53,191 nucleotides of DNA, from contig JAMCQN010000044.1 in assembly GCA_023382055.1 (NCBI GenBank), positions 1-53,191 on the forward strand, in the 5' to 3' direction. The notes under the pieces were generated by a model, which was not told the DNA's origin, ran no database searches, and saw nothing but the letters and a program-made list of their open reading frames with translations. A program made the translations under genes and the position numbers. The first letter of the stretch is position 1; the number at the start of each line of letters is the position of its first letter. Positions 44,801 to 52,178 of the stretch are shown in pieces. The stretch comes from Chloroflexota bacterium. Lineage in GTDB: Bacteria; Chloroflexota; Anaerolineae; J036; Brachytrichaceae.

Positions 44801-47668
44801 GAGATGCGGCAGCGCGGTGATGGCCTTCAAACCGCCGCGCCCAAAGTCAAACGCGTACATATGCAATGAGTCGGGAGAGCGCTGCGCGGCCAGCGCCAGC
44901 AGCAGGGACTTGAGGAAGACTTTCTTGCCGCGCCCCGAACCGCGAAACAGGACAATTGGCTCACCGGACACTTCAAGATTGAGCACACGCTGCTCGGCCC
45001 GATACGGGTTGTCAACCAGGCCGATTTCGGCGAACAGCGGCCGCGGGTTCTTCCAGTCATAGGGCTTCCACAGCGGTTTCTCTTCGGTGTTCTCAAGCCA
45101 TCCGTTCACGTTCTCATTCAATATCAACGCATTGTTGACGACGGTGCGCTCGGTATTCAGAAAGGTGGCATCTACCGGGGTGGTGAGTGATAGAAACTCG
45201 GGCAGCGGATTCGGCCAGGGTTTAGTCTGCACCGGCACGCCATCGCGCTGGGCGCGGATGGCCGCGACGCCGACCGCCCAATCCAGCACGGTTTTAGGCA
45301 ACTCGCCCGGTTTCAGCGCCAGCGCTTCTGCGATTTCGGTGGCCGTATATTCGGGGGCATCGCCTGCGTTGACGCTTGGAATGGATTCCTCATCCAGCCA
45401 TATCACGTCCTTGAGAGAGACATTGCGGTCGTCACTGTAACTGCCGCCCGCCCAGGCGACCTGGACGGGTGTCATGAGTTCGTTGCCGCTCTGCACGTAA
45501 CCGCGCCCGCCGATGTTGGGCAGGAAAGCCGCATCCGGCCCGCCCAGCAGTTCCTTGCTGTCATCCGGTGTTTCCACGCGCAGGCAGATGCGAAATTTCA
45601 TGTTCGAACGCATCTGATCAGACACGACGCCGGCCGGCCGCTGCGTGGCAAGAATCAACGAGACGCCGAAAGCGCGGCCCAACCGCGTGATGGACTCGAA
45701 TTGCCTGCGGTATTCGGGGTTTGCGGTGATCATCTCAGCAAACTCGTCCACGATGATGAAAAGATGCGGGAACACGTTGGGGCGCGGATCTTCGGGCTTC
45801 AGGCGCGGAGCCACTTCGGAGCGGTATTTCACGAGATCGCTCACGCCGCTCTTAGCCAGCAACGCGGCGCGCTCTTCCATCACCGCCTGAATTGCCACGA
45901 ACATGCGCTCGACGGCGCTGCCCTGCAGGTTGGTCAGGATATCGACTACATGCGGGAGTTTGCGGAATGGTTCGAACGCGGCGCCGCCTTTGTAATCCAC
46001 CAGGACGAAGTTGACAATTCGCGGATCGTAACGGATCGCCATGCCGGCGATTAAGGTCATCAACAGTTCCGACTTGCCGCTGCCGGTGGTGCCGGCGATC
46101 ATACCGTGCACGCCATCCCCGCCTTCTTTGGCTGAGAAGATCAACGTGCGCACATCCTTCATGCTGAGCATGCCGATGGGTACGTTGAGCCACTCCTGGT
46201 TCTTAGGCGCAAGGCTGTGCACCCAGTTTTCCTTGTACGACAGCTTGTCGATGGTGTCGAGCTTGCGCTGCTCCACCACGGACTGCATCTGCAGCAGGGT
46301 GACCGCGCGCGGCACGTCGGCGCCAAAGGGGCGCAGCAGGTCCAGCCGGCGAATCTGCGCCGCGAATTTCTGGCGCGCATCCGCCGCATTCAGTTGGTCG
46401 GCCTGACCCAGATAACGCGGTGTGTTCAACCCGACCTCTGTGTAGCGGAAGACGACCCGTTCGCCGACCGAGGCGACTTCCGTCATGGCGAGGCAGTCGC
46501 TGGGCACCTGGCCGGGTTCATTAGCCAGGAAAATCACCGCAGCGCCCAGAGTCGGGCCGCTCTTCAAGATAGTGGCCACGGCGGCTTCGGCTGCCACATC
46601 CTTCAGCGGCGAATTGGCGGGCATCTCGCCCAGCGTATCGATGACGACTAACAGGAACGGCAACGTTACATCAGTGGTTTTCTTGTCATCGTCGCGCGTA
46701 TCGCGCAGACGTATCTGGCGCTGGTCCAGTTCCTTCTTGATGCGCTTCCAGAAGGCGCTTACTTTGTCCTTCTCGGCGGCAAAACAGAGCTGCTCGTATT
46801 CCTTGGGCTTACCGGTTTCGTCGTCGCCGATGCTTCGGGAGAAACAATGCGGCAGCCACTCCGCCCACTCCCAACTGGTGTGAGACTGCGGGTTGCCGAT
46901 GACGAACATGCGGGCATCCTGGGGCGATTGAAACGCGGCAAAGTTCGCCAGCACGGCATGCGCAAAATCCGTGACATTGGTCGTATTACGGCCGTAAATG
47001 CCCATGGCATGGCGCGCCTGGATGGCGGCTTCAGTCTCGCCTGGCCGCGTGAACGGGCGCAGCGGAATCGTGATCGCAGCGTCGGTCAATATCCTGGAGT
47101 CTTCGGCCAGACGGCGGGCGTCTTTCATGATGGGACGCTCGTTGGGGTCAGACGCCTCGCCGACTTTGTAGATGACGGTGGATGGCCGGCTGCCTGAACC
47201 CAGGCGGATTGCGCCGAAGTCCATATCCGTCGGCCGCCTTTCCCACAGGCGCGGGCCGAAACGGCTGTTGTCTTTGCGAGCGGCAATGGCAATCAGCGTA
47301 TCGACGTCAGGATAGTTGTATTGATAGAAGATGCGCTGTGTGGTGTGCGACCGCGTCATATCCTGGCGCATCTGCAACAGCATTTCAGAATAAGCCTTCT
47401 CTTTGGCGGCCTGATCCTGCTTATCTTTAGCGCGCTGGTAAAACGCCGCTCCGATGGATGCCACAACAGCCAGGCCCATTGGCAGAACAAGCGCGATGTT
47501 GCCGGTGCCGGATGCAAACAGGAATCCCAGCACCGATATCACGGGCACCAAAGTCATGATCATGGATTGCGTATTCTGGCTCGCATCCGGCGGCTTTGGT
47601 ATCTCTACTTCACCAACGGGTAACTCCGGCTGTATGCGAGGAGGTCGATCAATATACTCAATAGCCAT
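38885..47668 (-). CDS. Giant EccC/EssC-type FtsK/SpoIIIE ATPase, seven P-loop domains
   Basis: A 2,927-residue membrane ATPase, about twice the length of EccC or EssC. The N-terminus is EccC-like: RPPRIQPELPVGEVEIPKPP, then two membrane helices (about 35-78). Three copies of a two-ATPase module follow. Copy A domains have Walker A GTTGSGKSE near residues 525, 1221 and 1895 and Walker B IIVDEF near 633, 1331 and 2004. Copy B domains have SGRGK near 908, 1588 and 2253, with a Walker B ending in Asp-Asn (VIDN or VVDN), so they are probably non-hydrolytic. A seventh domain (PPVTGKTT, about 2550) ends with LADNYDD. The Gly/Ala-rich tail is disordered. In type VII systems such motors bind WXG100 substrates and drive export. 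First gene of its operon. Confidence 0.93.
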   Translation of the reverse strand: MAIEYIDRPPRIQPELPVGEVEIPKPPDASQNTQSMIMTLVPVISVLGFLFASGTGNIALVLPMGLAVVASIGAAFYQRAKDKQDQAAKEKAYSEMLLQMRQDMTRSHTTQRIFYQYNYPDVDTLIAIAARKDNSRFGPRLWERRPTDMDFGAIRLGSGSRPSTVIYKVGEASDPNERPIMKDARRLAEDSRILTDAAITIPLRPFTRPGETEAAIQARHAMGIYGRNTTNVTDFAHAVLANFAAFQSPQDARMFVIGNPQSHTSWEWAEWLPHCFSRSIGDDETGKPKEYEQLCFAAEKDKVSAFWKRIKKELDQRQIRLRDTRDDDKKTTDVTLPFLLVVIDTLGEMPANSPLKDVAAEAAVATILKSGPTLGAAVIFLANEPGQVPSDCLAMTEVASVGERVVFRYTEVGLNTPRYLGQADQLNAADARQKFAAQIRRLDLLRPFGADVPRAVTLLQMQSVVEQRKLDTIDKLSYKENWVHSLAPKNQEWLNVPIGMLSMKDVRTLIFSAKEGGDGVHGMIAGTTGSGKSELLMTLIAGMAIRYDPRIVNFVLVDYKGGAAFEPFRKLPHVVDILTNLQGSAVERMFVAIQAVMEERAALLAKSGVSDLVKYRSEVAPRLKPEDPRPNVFPHLFIIVDEFAEMITANPEYRRQFESITRLGRAFGVSLILATQRPAGVVSDQMRSNMKFRICLRVETPDDSKELLGGPDAAFLPNIGGRGYVQSGNELMTPVQVAWAGGSYSDDRNVSLKDVIWLDEESIPSVNAGDAPEYTATEIAEALALKPGELPKTVLDWAVGVAAIRAQRDGVPVQTKPWPNPLPEFLSLTTPVDATFLNTERTVVNNALILNENVNGWLENTEEKPLWKPYDWKNPRPLFAEIGLVDNPYRAEQRVLNLEVSGEPIVLFRGSGRGKKVFLKSLLLALAAQRSPDSLHMYAFDFGRGGLKAITALPHLGAAIDASETARVEQLMRMLRNFVNERQERLSKYSSLADHNAKNPNSVLPEIVVVIDNFAEFKESYEHLLPELMSLVRDGRAFGVYFVVTATVINDLPGKLYNLFTQRLTMTQNDRSIYSEIVGSGARNFDNVPGRGLIAVSIKEGEKAIPLEFQIGMPGKHEESTSSDQIDLYQLIAQRMDRVWAALGGKRPSAELPRALTLLQMFEIADGKPIAKISDLDIIGKWQRSMQPANQEWLRAWLGLISSKDLRMMVFQAQADGVHGMAAGTTGSGKSEMLQTLIAALAIRYDPRIINFVLIDYKGGPTIEPFRKLPHCVDMATNLQGNAVDRIFIAINAEMNRRSEILAKAGVSDLVEYRKKVIPTLKPDSPLPDTFPHLFIIVDEFAEMVAQSPEYKAKFESITRLGRSFGVSLLLATQRPTGVVTDQMRSNMKFRIALRMETPEDSKELLKKPDAARLPQIAGRGYVQAGTEALTEVQVAWSGAPYDAYRTDAAYPADDVLVALEKVGDPPRSLLGWLVGSLAAEAKRQGIPKQFKPWPDPLPELMPINTPLDASYLSEVKEDQVVLSPALAQWASAELANPADFQKYDLWKLHDWNTPLPMKASIGLVDDPFHSNQRRMTLNAGSDPIVVFGASGRGKSTFVKSLLFALAAQRSPSELNYYLLDFGRGGLRAVSRLPHCGASIDAGQPDRVAALFRMIRGVMSERQERLSHYASLEDYNAQHKDNPELMFPSIVMVIDNFAEFRENYESMFGDLINLVRDGRQFGIYFIITASQMSDINNKLFNLLSQRLVFTMADAAAYGEIVGRGALPLANLPGRGLINIDGQPLEFHIAIPVIDGVKDAFTHIAERMDAAWISTGGKRPSAEIPKAITFLEMMQLVKGKRVDRIGDLEIDKAWQRSMQTANQEWLSAPLGLISSKEIRTLIFNAKAGGDGVHGMAAGTTGSGKSEMLQTLIASMCIKYDPRIVNFVLIDYKGGPTVEPFRKLPHCVDIATNLEGNAVERIFTAINAEMNRRSEILAKAGVADLVDYRKKVIPSLKPDSPFPNTFPHLFIIVDEFAEMVTQNPEYKAKFESITRLGRSFGVSLLLATQRPSGAVTDQMRANMKYRISLRVETTDDSKEMIGRPDAATLPAIPGRGYVQVGGGNLSEIQVAYSGASYDETRPDPRYNNDEIMAALESTDAPRSLLGWLVGSLAAEARRQNIPKQFKPWPSPLPDQLPMNRPINAEYIAKGKYGKEIVINPAVAEWMANKDAEPIWKAHDWSKPLPVSANIGIIDNTLLAEQRVLNVDLSGDPMIVFGASGRGKTTFVKSLLIALAAQRRPDELHIYCLDFGRGGLKALRALPHVGGIVETNEEERVERFMRMIRNIIDDRQQKLQSYDSMDDYNARNPDAALPSVVVVVDNAVEFRETYDKYLPDLLSLLRDGRSFGVYFVMTASLLGDITNKMLSLLNQRITFTQADRMDYFAIVGRGAPRINDTPGRGLCVGLVDDKPTPLEFHTAAPLSEDPADQTDYFRVLTQTIAQAWAKLVAGDPSLKGKCALPVEPLTKAVDIATLLPAIGQGSPKISVPLGITDLDRSPTVVDFVGKGPHWIVMGPPVTGKTTTMRSLVMALAHCYSPDQVGLILVDPADPSRRFYNFGIEGEYRIDKLPHVLATVSTAKEMDEVVRRLRAEYDEEVIGRLSDKPDVFSAQDNNKRHLFVLADNYDDIEPINRNRALSALNDVGKGKNLHLVLCGTINGMRSGMDELRKRAEGSRYAYVFNDYEAVRYMGVRGTFSVTKELPPGRGFMVKAVSASMTQMALPYVEGRPDSEAQYRSLIDAIMTRYPNKAKWSYFAQDTAALETAIKGDAAQAQAAGATATAAPGESLAAPTPADQLPDWQSQMEDMLKGLPKFEDVGQVDPSRMASVTYEVPDEPVPAGNGAAETVSAGGDHANVAAAGNGTGNRTGAAGNGTGAGAAPAQNMDKKSTEAK
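40186..46320 (-). repeat. Three tandem ~2.0-2.1 kb coding repeats inside the ATPase gene
   Basis: Unit boundaries, judged from the recurring PRA(V/L)TLLQM / PKAITFLEM segment, are about 46320-44223, 44222-42211 and 42210-40186. Each unit encodes one active-type and one degenerate ATPase domain plus the linker with NQEWL and PWP(N/D/S)PLP. Units 2 and 3 look closer to each other than to unit 1. Confidence 0.85.
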
Positions 47669-47767
47669 CTATTCACGCCCTGTATCTAAACATAGCACGA
47701 ATCTCGCGCCAATCACCTTCGGCAGTTGGCTGCTGGAGGTTTGTTCGAGATGTAACACAATCAACCG

Positions 47768-47811
47768 TTGACAGTGCTGCACTGTCACTTAGAATAGGCA
47801 AAAGCGCTTTT
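47768..47811 (+). promoter_or_regulatory. Promoter with overlapping palindromic operator
   Basis: TTGACA (47768-47773), 16-bp spacer, TAGAAT (47790-47795), pointing to the pseudokinase gene. An inverted repeat TGACAGTG-ctg-CACTGTCA (47769-47787) covers the -35 and spacer, and a 12-bp palindrome AAAAGCGCTTTT (47800-47811) covers the expected start. The placement suits repression. The site lies in the 305-bp divergent gap between ATPase and pseudokinase genes; the rest of the gap holds no gene. Confidence 0.6.
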
Positions 47812-47973
47812 CACTGATTACTGCCCGCTTTCGTTAAGTTTATCAGACTAAAGGTGCTTTTTGATTGTTCTTTATGTTTTATACCACCAAAACCATGGTG
47901 TCGCGACATTTGGAATCAGCTTTGGGTACACGCATTTTCACATCTTAACGATGCAGTGTCAAGGATTTACAGC

Positions 47974-49116
47974 ATGAATAACCGATTTTGCGAGCGATGT
48001 CAGCGTTCCACCCAGGACGGTAATCTGTGGTGCCAGGACAGAGATTGCCCAGCCGAAGCCGGGCATGCAGTATTCCGTTATGGCGACTACCTTGGCGACA
48101 TGAAAATCACCAGGCAGATCAGCGTGTGGCGTACCGCCGGTCTGTACGAGGCTGACCGCAATGGCCATCCCGTCTGGGTCAAGATCGCTCACGCGGACCC
48201 CGAATGCGAAGAGCGCATAAAATCTGAATCGGCCTTTTTGCTGCAACTGTCACCCTATGCCAGCTCGAAGAAGTCGTTCGGACAATCGCTGCGGCCAACA
48301 CCGCGACCTCTACTGCCGCAACTCATGTCCCCGTACCCTACGCCGTCCAGCCGCCCTTATGGCGAATTATCGGTGGCGGGTGTACCGCGCGTATTCAGCG
48401 TTTTCGCCCCTCTCAGTGGCGTCATCTTATCGGAATTTCTACTCGACATCCCGCAAATCTGGCATTACGAGGCAGCCTGGATGATCAGCTCACTCTCAGT
48501 AGCCTTGCACCCGCTGCTGTCCCGCAATCTCATGCACCTGAGCCTCACGCCGCAAATCATTCTGGTTGATAAGGATGCGGAAGGTCATCTGCGGCCAGCG
48601 CTGCTCGATCTGGGTTGGTTGGCGGATGCCAATACCACCGCGGCCCGAATTGCCGCCATCGTGAATCGCTCTGAGCCATCCTATGCTGCGCCCGAGATAT
48701 CAGCGGCCAAAACTGCGACTTCACTCACCGCAGCCGCAGATGCATACTCACTTGGCATTATCTATTACGAGATGCTGGCAGGTAAGCCAGGTTACGAACC
48801 GGTGCTGCGGCACGATGATGAATTGCGCCAGGAGATCATCCAGAATCGCGCGCCGCTGGAAATGGGACGTCCGGAACTGGCATCCGCCGGCGTCGTACAG
48901 ATTGTGGAAAAGGCCATCTCGCCGCGCGTCCGTTACGGCAGCATCGAGAATCTGCGCCAGGCGCTCGATGGCGTCTACGGCAAGCCTCTTCCTGAAAAGC
49001 GCCCGGTGCCGCTGCGATTTTATCTATTGGTCGGTATCATCATCTTCGTATTGCTGGCATTCGTCATGTTTGCACTGCTGATAGCATTTCAAGCCTCTCA
49101 AGCGCCGTTGAAATGA
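47974..49116 (+). CDS. Zinc-ribbon membrane pseudokinase
   Basis: A 380-residue protein. The N-terminus has CERC and CQDRDC (C6, C9, C20, C25), a zinc-ribbon-like knuckle often found before bacterial kinase domains. The kinase-like part (about 40-335) keeps a late SLGIIYYEMLAGKPGY helix. The catalytic loop reads MHLSLTPQIIL (no HRD, no Lys/Asn), the metal motif LDLGWLA replaces DFG, and no glycine loop is visible, so catalysis is unlikely. One C-terminal membrane helix (about 347-372) anchors it facing the cytosol. The ATG at 47974 has AAGGA 8 nt upstream; an open frame back to 47854 is not used. Divergent from the giant ATPase gene, suggesting a regulatory or docking role. Confidence 0.85.
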   Translation: MNNRFCERCQRSTQDGNLWCQDRDCPAEAGHAVFRYGDYLGDMKITRQISVWRTAGLYEADRNGHPVWVKIAHADPECEERIKSESAFLLQLSPYASSKKSFGQSLRPTPRPLLPQLMSPYPTPSSRPYGELSVAGVPRVFSVFAPLSGVILSEFLLDIPQIWHYEAAWMISSLSVALHPLLSRNLMHLSLTPQIILVDKDAEGHLRPALLDLGWLADANTTAARIAAIVNRSEPSYAAPEISAAKTATSLTAAADAYSLGIIYYEMLAGKPGYEPVLRHDDELRQEIIQNRAPLEMGRPELASAGVVQIVEKAISPRVRYGSIENLRQALDGVYGKPLPEKRPVPLRFYLLVGIIIFVLLAFVMFALLIAFQASQAPLK

Positions 49117-49122
49117 CGCGCA

Positions 49123-49154
49123 ATGCGGATGCTTGTCCTCTCAAGCATCCGCAT
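49123..49154. terminator. Bidirectional hairpin between convergent genes
   Basis: A perfect 13-bp stem (49123-49135 with 49142-49154) and a 6-nt loop between the pseudokinase stop and the stop of the convergent minus-strand gene. CTTTG follows on the plus strand. Confidence 0.75.
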
Positions 49155-49176
49155 CTTTGCTGCGGGATTGTCGCAG

Positions 49177-49983
49177 TTACTTCGCCGTGGCGAGCGTATC
49201 GCGCACGAATGAAGCAATAACCTGCGACAACCCGCTGGAGCCAGTCACCGTGAACATGATGTCCGCCGCACCGCTGGCCTGCGATATCACATAGGACTGA
49301 TCCCGGTTCGACAGCCACACCAACGTGTTAGCGGCGGTATTGGCGTGGCTTGCAGCAGCCAGGACTGCTCGCCGAATCGGCGCGGCGAACGCCGTCTCAA
49401 GATCGTTGGCTGGACCTTTAGGCACACCATCCTTAACGAGTGCAGCGGCTAATCCTTCCGCCTTGCCCGGCTTATCGACAGGCAGAGCCGGCAGGGCCGC
49501 TGCTGCGACCTTGTACGTCTGTGTGGCGGCGCCATTGGCATGACCCGCCGAAGCGGCGCCAGCCCATTTCGACAGTATGCCATCGGCGATCGTGTCGTCA
49601 CTTTCAAGCAACTCGAAGCTCCGAATCTGGTTAGCGTCTACCCATGTGCCGATCGCGAAACCGGGCAGCCAGTTATAGAACACCACGCGAGAGGAGCCAT
49701 CCGGCTCTATGAGCGTGAGGCCAAAGCTGGCGCGCGGGCTGACCACCGCGCGTGCACATGAGCGGACCACCGGGTTTATATCCAGTCGCCCTTCGCTGTT
49801 CAGGCGTCCGAGATCGCGTGCGAGCAATGCATCGCGCGCCGCCTCCAGCGCGCCCTGCAGGCGCTCGGGAGTCATCCTGGGGTCAACGGCTTCCGCCAGG
49901 GTTGGCGCCGCATCAGGCTGTACCGTCATGACACTCAAGATCCACTCTGCGGGACTCAATCGAAGTAATACTGGCTGGGCCAT
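49177..49983 (-). CDS. Possible EspG-like secretion chaperone
   Basis: A 268-residue soluble protein, not confidently assigned. Size and layout recall EspG, the cytosolic chaperone of ESX substrates: an N-terminal LSPAEWIL segment, a helix with ERLQGALEAARDALLARDLGRL and a winged or two-strand segment (ASFGLTLIEP, RVVFYNW, IGTWV). A second half with an alanine-rich helix region and paired strands (VWLSNRD, QSYVISQ) follows. Sequence identity to EspG is not evident by eye. AGGAGG precedes the ATG, and it starts 24 nt after the WXG100-headed Gly-rich gene, which would be a natural client. Last gene of the operon. Confidence 0.6.
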   Translation of the reverse strand: MAQPVLLRLSPAEWILSVMTVQPDAAPTLAEAVDPRMTPERLQGALEAARDALLARDLGRLNSEGRLDINPVVRSCARAVVSPRASFGLTLIEPDGSSRVVFYNWLPGFAIGTWVDANQIRSFELLESDDTIADGILSKWAGAASAGHANGAATQTYKVAAAALPALPVDKPGKAEGLAAALVKDGVPKGPANDLETAFAAPIRRAVLAAASHANTAANTLVWLSNRDQSYVISQASGAADIMFTVTGSSGLSQVIASFVRDTLATAK

Positions 49984-50007
49984 TGTGTTTCCTCCTGCGC
50001 CTATGCG

Positions 50008-51246
50008 TTAACCGCTGACTGACCTGAATAAGGGTGAAGCTGCGTTCCTGGCGAACTGGCCGGCAAGGCCGCCGGCGGCGCTGCCTTTGGCCGCAAACAA
50101 CAGACCGCCTGCCGATGCGCCGACCATCAATGCGACTTCCGCAATAGGCGCGCCAGCAGTCGCTGCCCGCAATGAACCTGCCATCATCGCCGCCCCGAAT
50201 GATGCGGGGCTGTCGCTGCCGCCCAGCATACCGCCCGAAGAACCACCGGCCTGCGCCGCAGCGTTAGTCACCATTCCTTGTTTCCCGCTAGTCTGGCTGC
50301 TCCCACCGGAGCCCATACTCCCTCCGCCGGTTGGACTTTGACTGCCGCCTCCACCACCGCCCCCTCCGCTGGTCTGCGGCTTGGTATCGGTTGGCGTGGG
50401 GCTTCCGCCGCCTGCGCCGGAGCCAGAGCCTGAACCACCGCCGGAGCCGCCACCGCTGCCTGCAGCATTCTGTTGCCAGCCGTTAGCCGCTGTCTGCGAC
50501 TGGTTGGCTAGATCGTTTTTCACCGCATCCAGAATCTGCTGGCTGGGGAAATCCGAATCCGAACTATCGAGTCCACTGGCGTTTCCACCTGCCAGCAGGT
50601 CGCGGGCGTTGTGTATCTGATTGACAAACTGGTCGAGTTGGTCGCTGCTGCCCTGTGCAGCGCCGTTCCCGCCCATTCCAAGCATCTTGCTGAGCCAGGA
50701 GGGGATATTGATCGAGATCGAGGCTGTGACGCCGATGCCAGCCGCTGCGCCCGCAGCCGCTCCAGCCGCGCCTGCGCCGCCGGGACCGCCTGAACCACCG
50801 CTCGATCCTGCGGCAGTGCCGCCGGCATTCGCGCCGCCGGCGCCTGCCGCACCGCCACCCAGACCGGCGGCAATACCCGCAGCAGTAGAGCCGCCTGCGG
50901 CCGCCATGCCTGCAGCGGATTTACCAGAGGCTACGTCCGATGCCCCTTTCTTGAAAGTAGAACTGGCGCCCTGCTCGGTTGCCTGCACCAGATTGGTGAT
51001 CGCCTGTGTAACTTGAGCAGCCTCTTGCAACGCCTGGATCAGGCGGTTCAATGCGATCAAGATGCTCTGCTCCATCTCGGCATAAAAGGCCTGGGCGCCT
51101 TGACCGATCCAGTCGCCGCCCTGCAGTACCTGTTCCTTCTGTTTCAGGTCCTGGGTGACGCGCTGCGCAACCTCGGCCTGTTGGTCAAAAAGCTGGGCTA
51201 TCTTTGTGAGTTGGTCGTAATCGGCACGAACTTTTGGCGCTGGCAT
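50008..51246 (-). CDS. WXG100-headed, Gly/Ser-rich putative secreted effector
   Basis: A 412-residue protein. Residues 1-100 form a WXG100 helical hairpin with GGDWIGQGAQAF at the turn, closely related to the 103-residue protein at 52508-52819. The rest is Gly/Ala/Ser-rich with runs of GGSGG and a central SWLSKMLGMGG segment. It ends with a hydrophobic Ala/Gly stretch (IAEVALMVGASAGGLLFAA). No toxin domain is recognisable. By analogy with PE/PPE or LXG proteins, the head would be the export signal and the tail the passenger. GGAGGGT precedes the ATG. Low complexity makes the tail's function unreadable. Confidence 0.82.
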   Translation of the reverse strand: MPAPKVRADYDQLTKIAQLFDQQAEVAQRVTQDLKQKEQVLQGGDWIGQGAQAFYAEMEQSILIALNRLIQALQEAAQVTQAITNLVQATEQGASSTFKKGASDVASGKSAAGMAAAGGSTAAGIAAGLGGGAAGAGGANAGGTAAGSSGGSGGPGGAGAAGAAAGAAAGIGVTASISINIPSWLSKMLGMGGNGAAQGSSDQLDQFVNQIHNARDLLAGGNASGLDSSDSDFPSQQILDAVKNDLANQSQTAANGWQQNAAGSGGGSGGGSGSGSGAGGGSPTPTDTKPQTSGGGGGGGGSQSPTGGGSMGSGGSSQTSGKQGMVTNAAAQAGGSSGGMLGGSDSPASFGAAMMAGSLRAATAGAPIAEVALMVGASAGGLLFAAKGSAAGGLAGQFARNAASPLFRSVSG

Positions 51247-51432
51247 TGAATACCCTCCAGATGCATCTGTACGCGTTAATCCCGGTCCAGTCCCAACAAT
51301 AACAATGGGCGTCGCTCTGTCTCATTACCTGCAACAATAACCCTGATCACAAATAACAGCACACAGATCGACACTGGATTTTACTGCCGCAACCAGCCGG
51401 TTTACCGTCCAACATATCGCACGCATCGTCAA

Positions 51433-51465
51433 AGCAGAAAGGCGCGCCGTGCGCGCCCTTCTGCT
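51433..51465 (-). terminator. Strong hairpin inside the WXG100 gene cluster
   Basis: Fifteen-bp arms with one mismatch (51433-51447 with 51451-51465), GC-rich, 3-nt loop, 14 bp beyond the stop of the fourth small protein. The following minus-strand sequence is only TTTG, so read-through into the Gly-rich effector gene is likely. It sits within a 232-bp gap with no gene. Confidence 0.65.
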
Positions 51466-51478
51466 CCCCCGTATCCAA

Positions 51479-51793
51479 CTACAGCGCGAGTTCGCCTTCG
51501 AAATAATGCTTGCCCTCAACATCACCTTTCTGGTGATCGCCGATTGCGCGGGCCAGGTTCTGGCTGAACCACACGCATGCTGCGGAGAGCTTCTGCACTT
51601 TATCCTTGATCACGCTCAGGTACTGCGCCAACGCGGCGGTTGTTCCGAAGCTGAAGAACGCAGTCGCACGGAGAATCTCAATCGCTGCCTCAAGAACCTT
51701 TCCGACGGCATCGAGCGTTTCGTGGGCGGTGTTAAAACCCTTTGACACGTTCCCGATGACCGTGTAATCCATTTGAACAACTTGTCCGGCCAT
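51479..51793 (-). CDS. ESX-like small helical protein, no WxG
   Basis: A 104-residue, predominantly helical protein. Size, position in the cluster and AGA/ALAQYL-type helix pattern suit the ESAT-6/WXG100 superfamily, but the WxG turn is missing; the central region reads FFSFGTTAALAQYL. A lone Cys sits in AACVWF. GAGGAG precedes the ATG. It may be a hetero-dimer partner of one of the neighbouring WXG100 proteins. Confidence 0.75.
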   Translation of the reverse strand: MAGQVVQMDYTVIGNVSKGFNTAHETLDAVGKVLEAAIEILRATAFFSFGTTAALAQYLSVIKDKVQKLSAACVWFSQNLARAIGDHQKGDVEGKHYFEGELAL

Positions 51794-51833
51794 AGTATTT
51801 ACTCCTCAAATAACCCGTGAAAGGCTGATACCG

Positions 51834-52151
51834 TTAGATACTCGAGAACATATCGCCGAGATTCCCGGCCATGCCCTGTATCTTCTGATCGGCTTCATCG
51901 ACCGTATTGGTGGCGTCTGTCAAATTCAGGTTGACCCCCGCAATCGCCGCAATCAATTCCGCGATAGCCGGGAGCAACTTGGTGACCACCTTTTCAGCGA
52001 ACGAATCTGCGTCACCGCCGATCCACGCCGCGCCAACGATGTTGGGATAGCTCTGAATCTGCTGCATGACATTTTGCGCGATGTTCTGGCCCTGGCTGAT
52101 CATCGAAGATGATTGCTCAACCTGGCCGCGTATAAATTGAAATACTGACAT
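51834..52151 (-). CDS. WXG100 protein
   Basis: A 105-residue helical hairpin with WIGGDADSF at the turn (W-x-G), preceded by a helix rich in Gln/Ile/Met and followed by a helix ending in DMFSSI. Proteins of this type are folded substrates and structural parts of type VII secretion. GGAGG lies before the ATG. Hydrophobic residues in the second helix (AELIAAIAGVNL) suggest tight dimerisation. Confidence 0.85.
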   Translation of the reverse strand: MSVFQFIRGQVEQSSSMISQGQNIAQNVMQQIQSYPNIVGAAWIGGDADSFAEKVVTKLLPAIAELIAAIAGVNLNLTDATNTVDEADQKIQGMAGNLGDMFSSI

Positions 52152-52178
52152 GTTCCATTACCTCCGTATACCTGCCGA

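Noticed and set aside
38885-47668. DNA translocase FtsK of cell division
   Set aside because: The N-terminus, the multiple P-loop arrangement and nearby WXG100 genes match EccC/EssC; there is no gamma winged-helix domain or four-helix FtsK membrane region.
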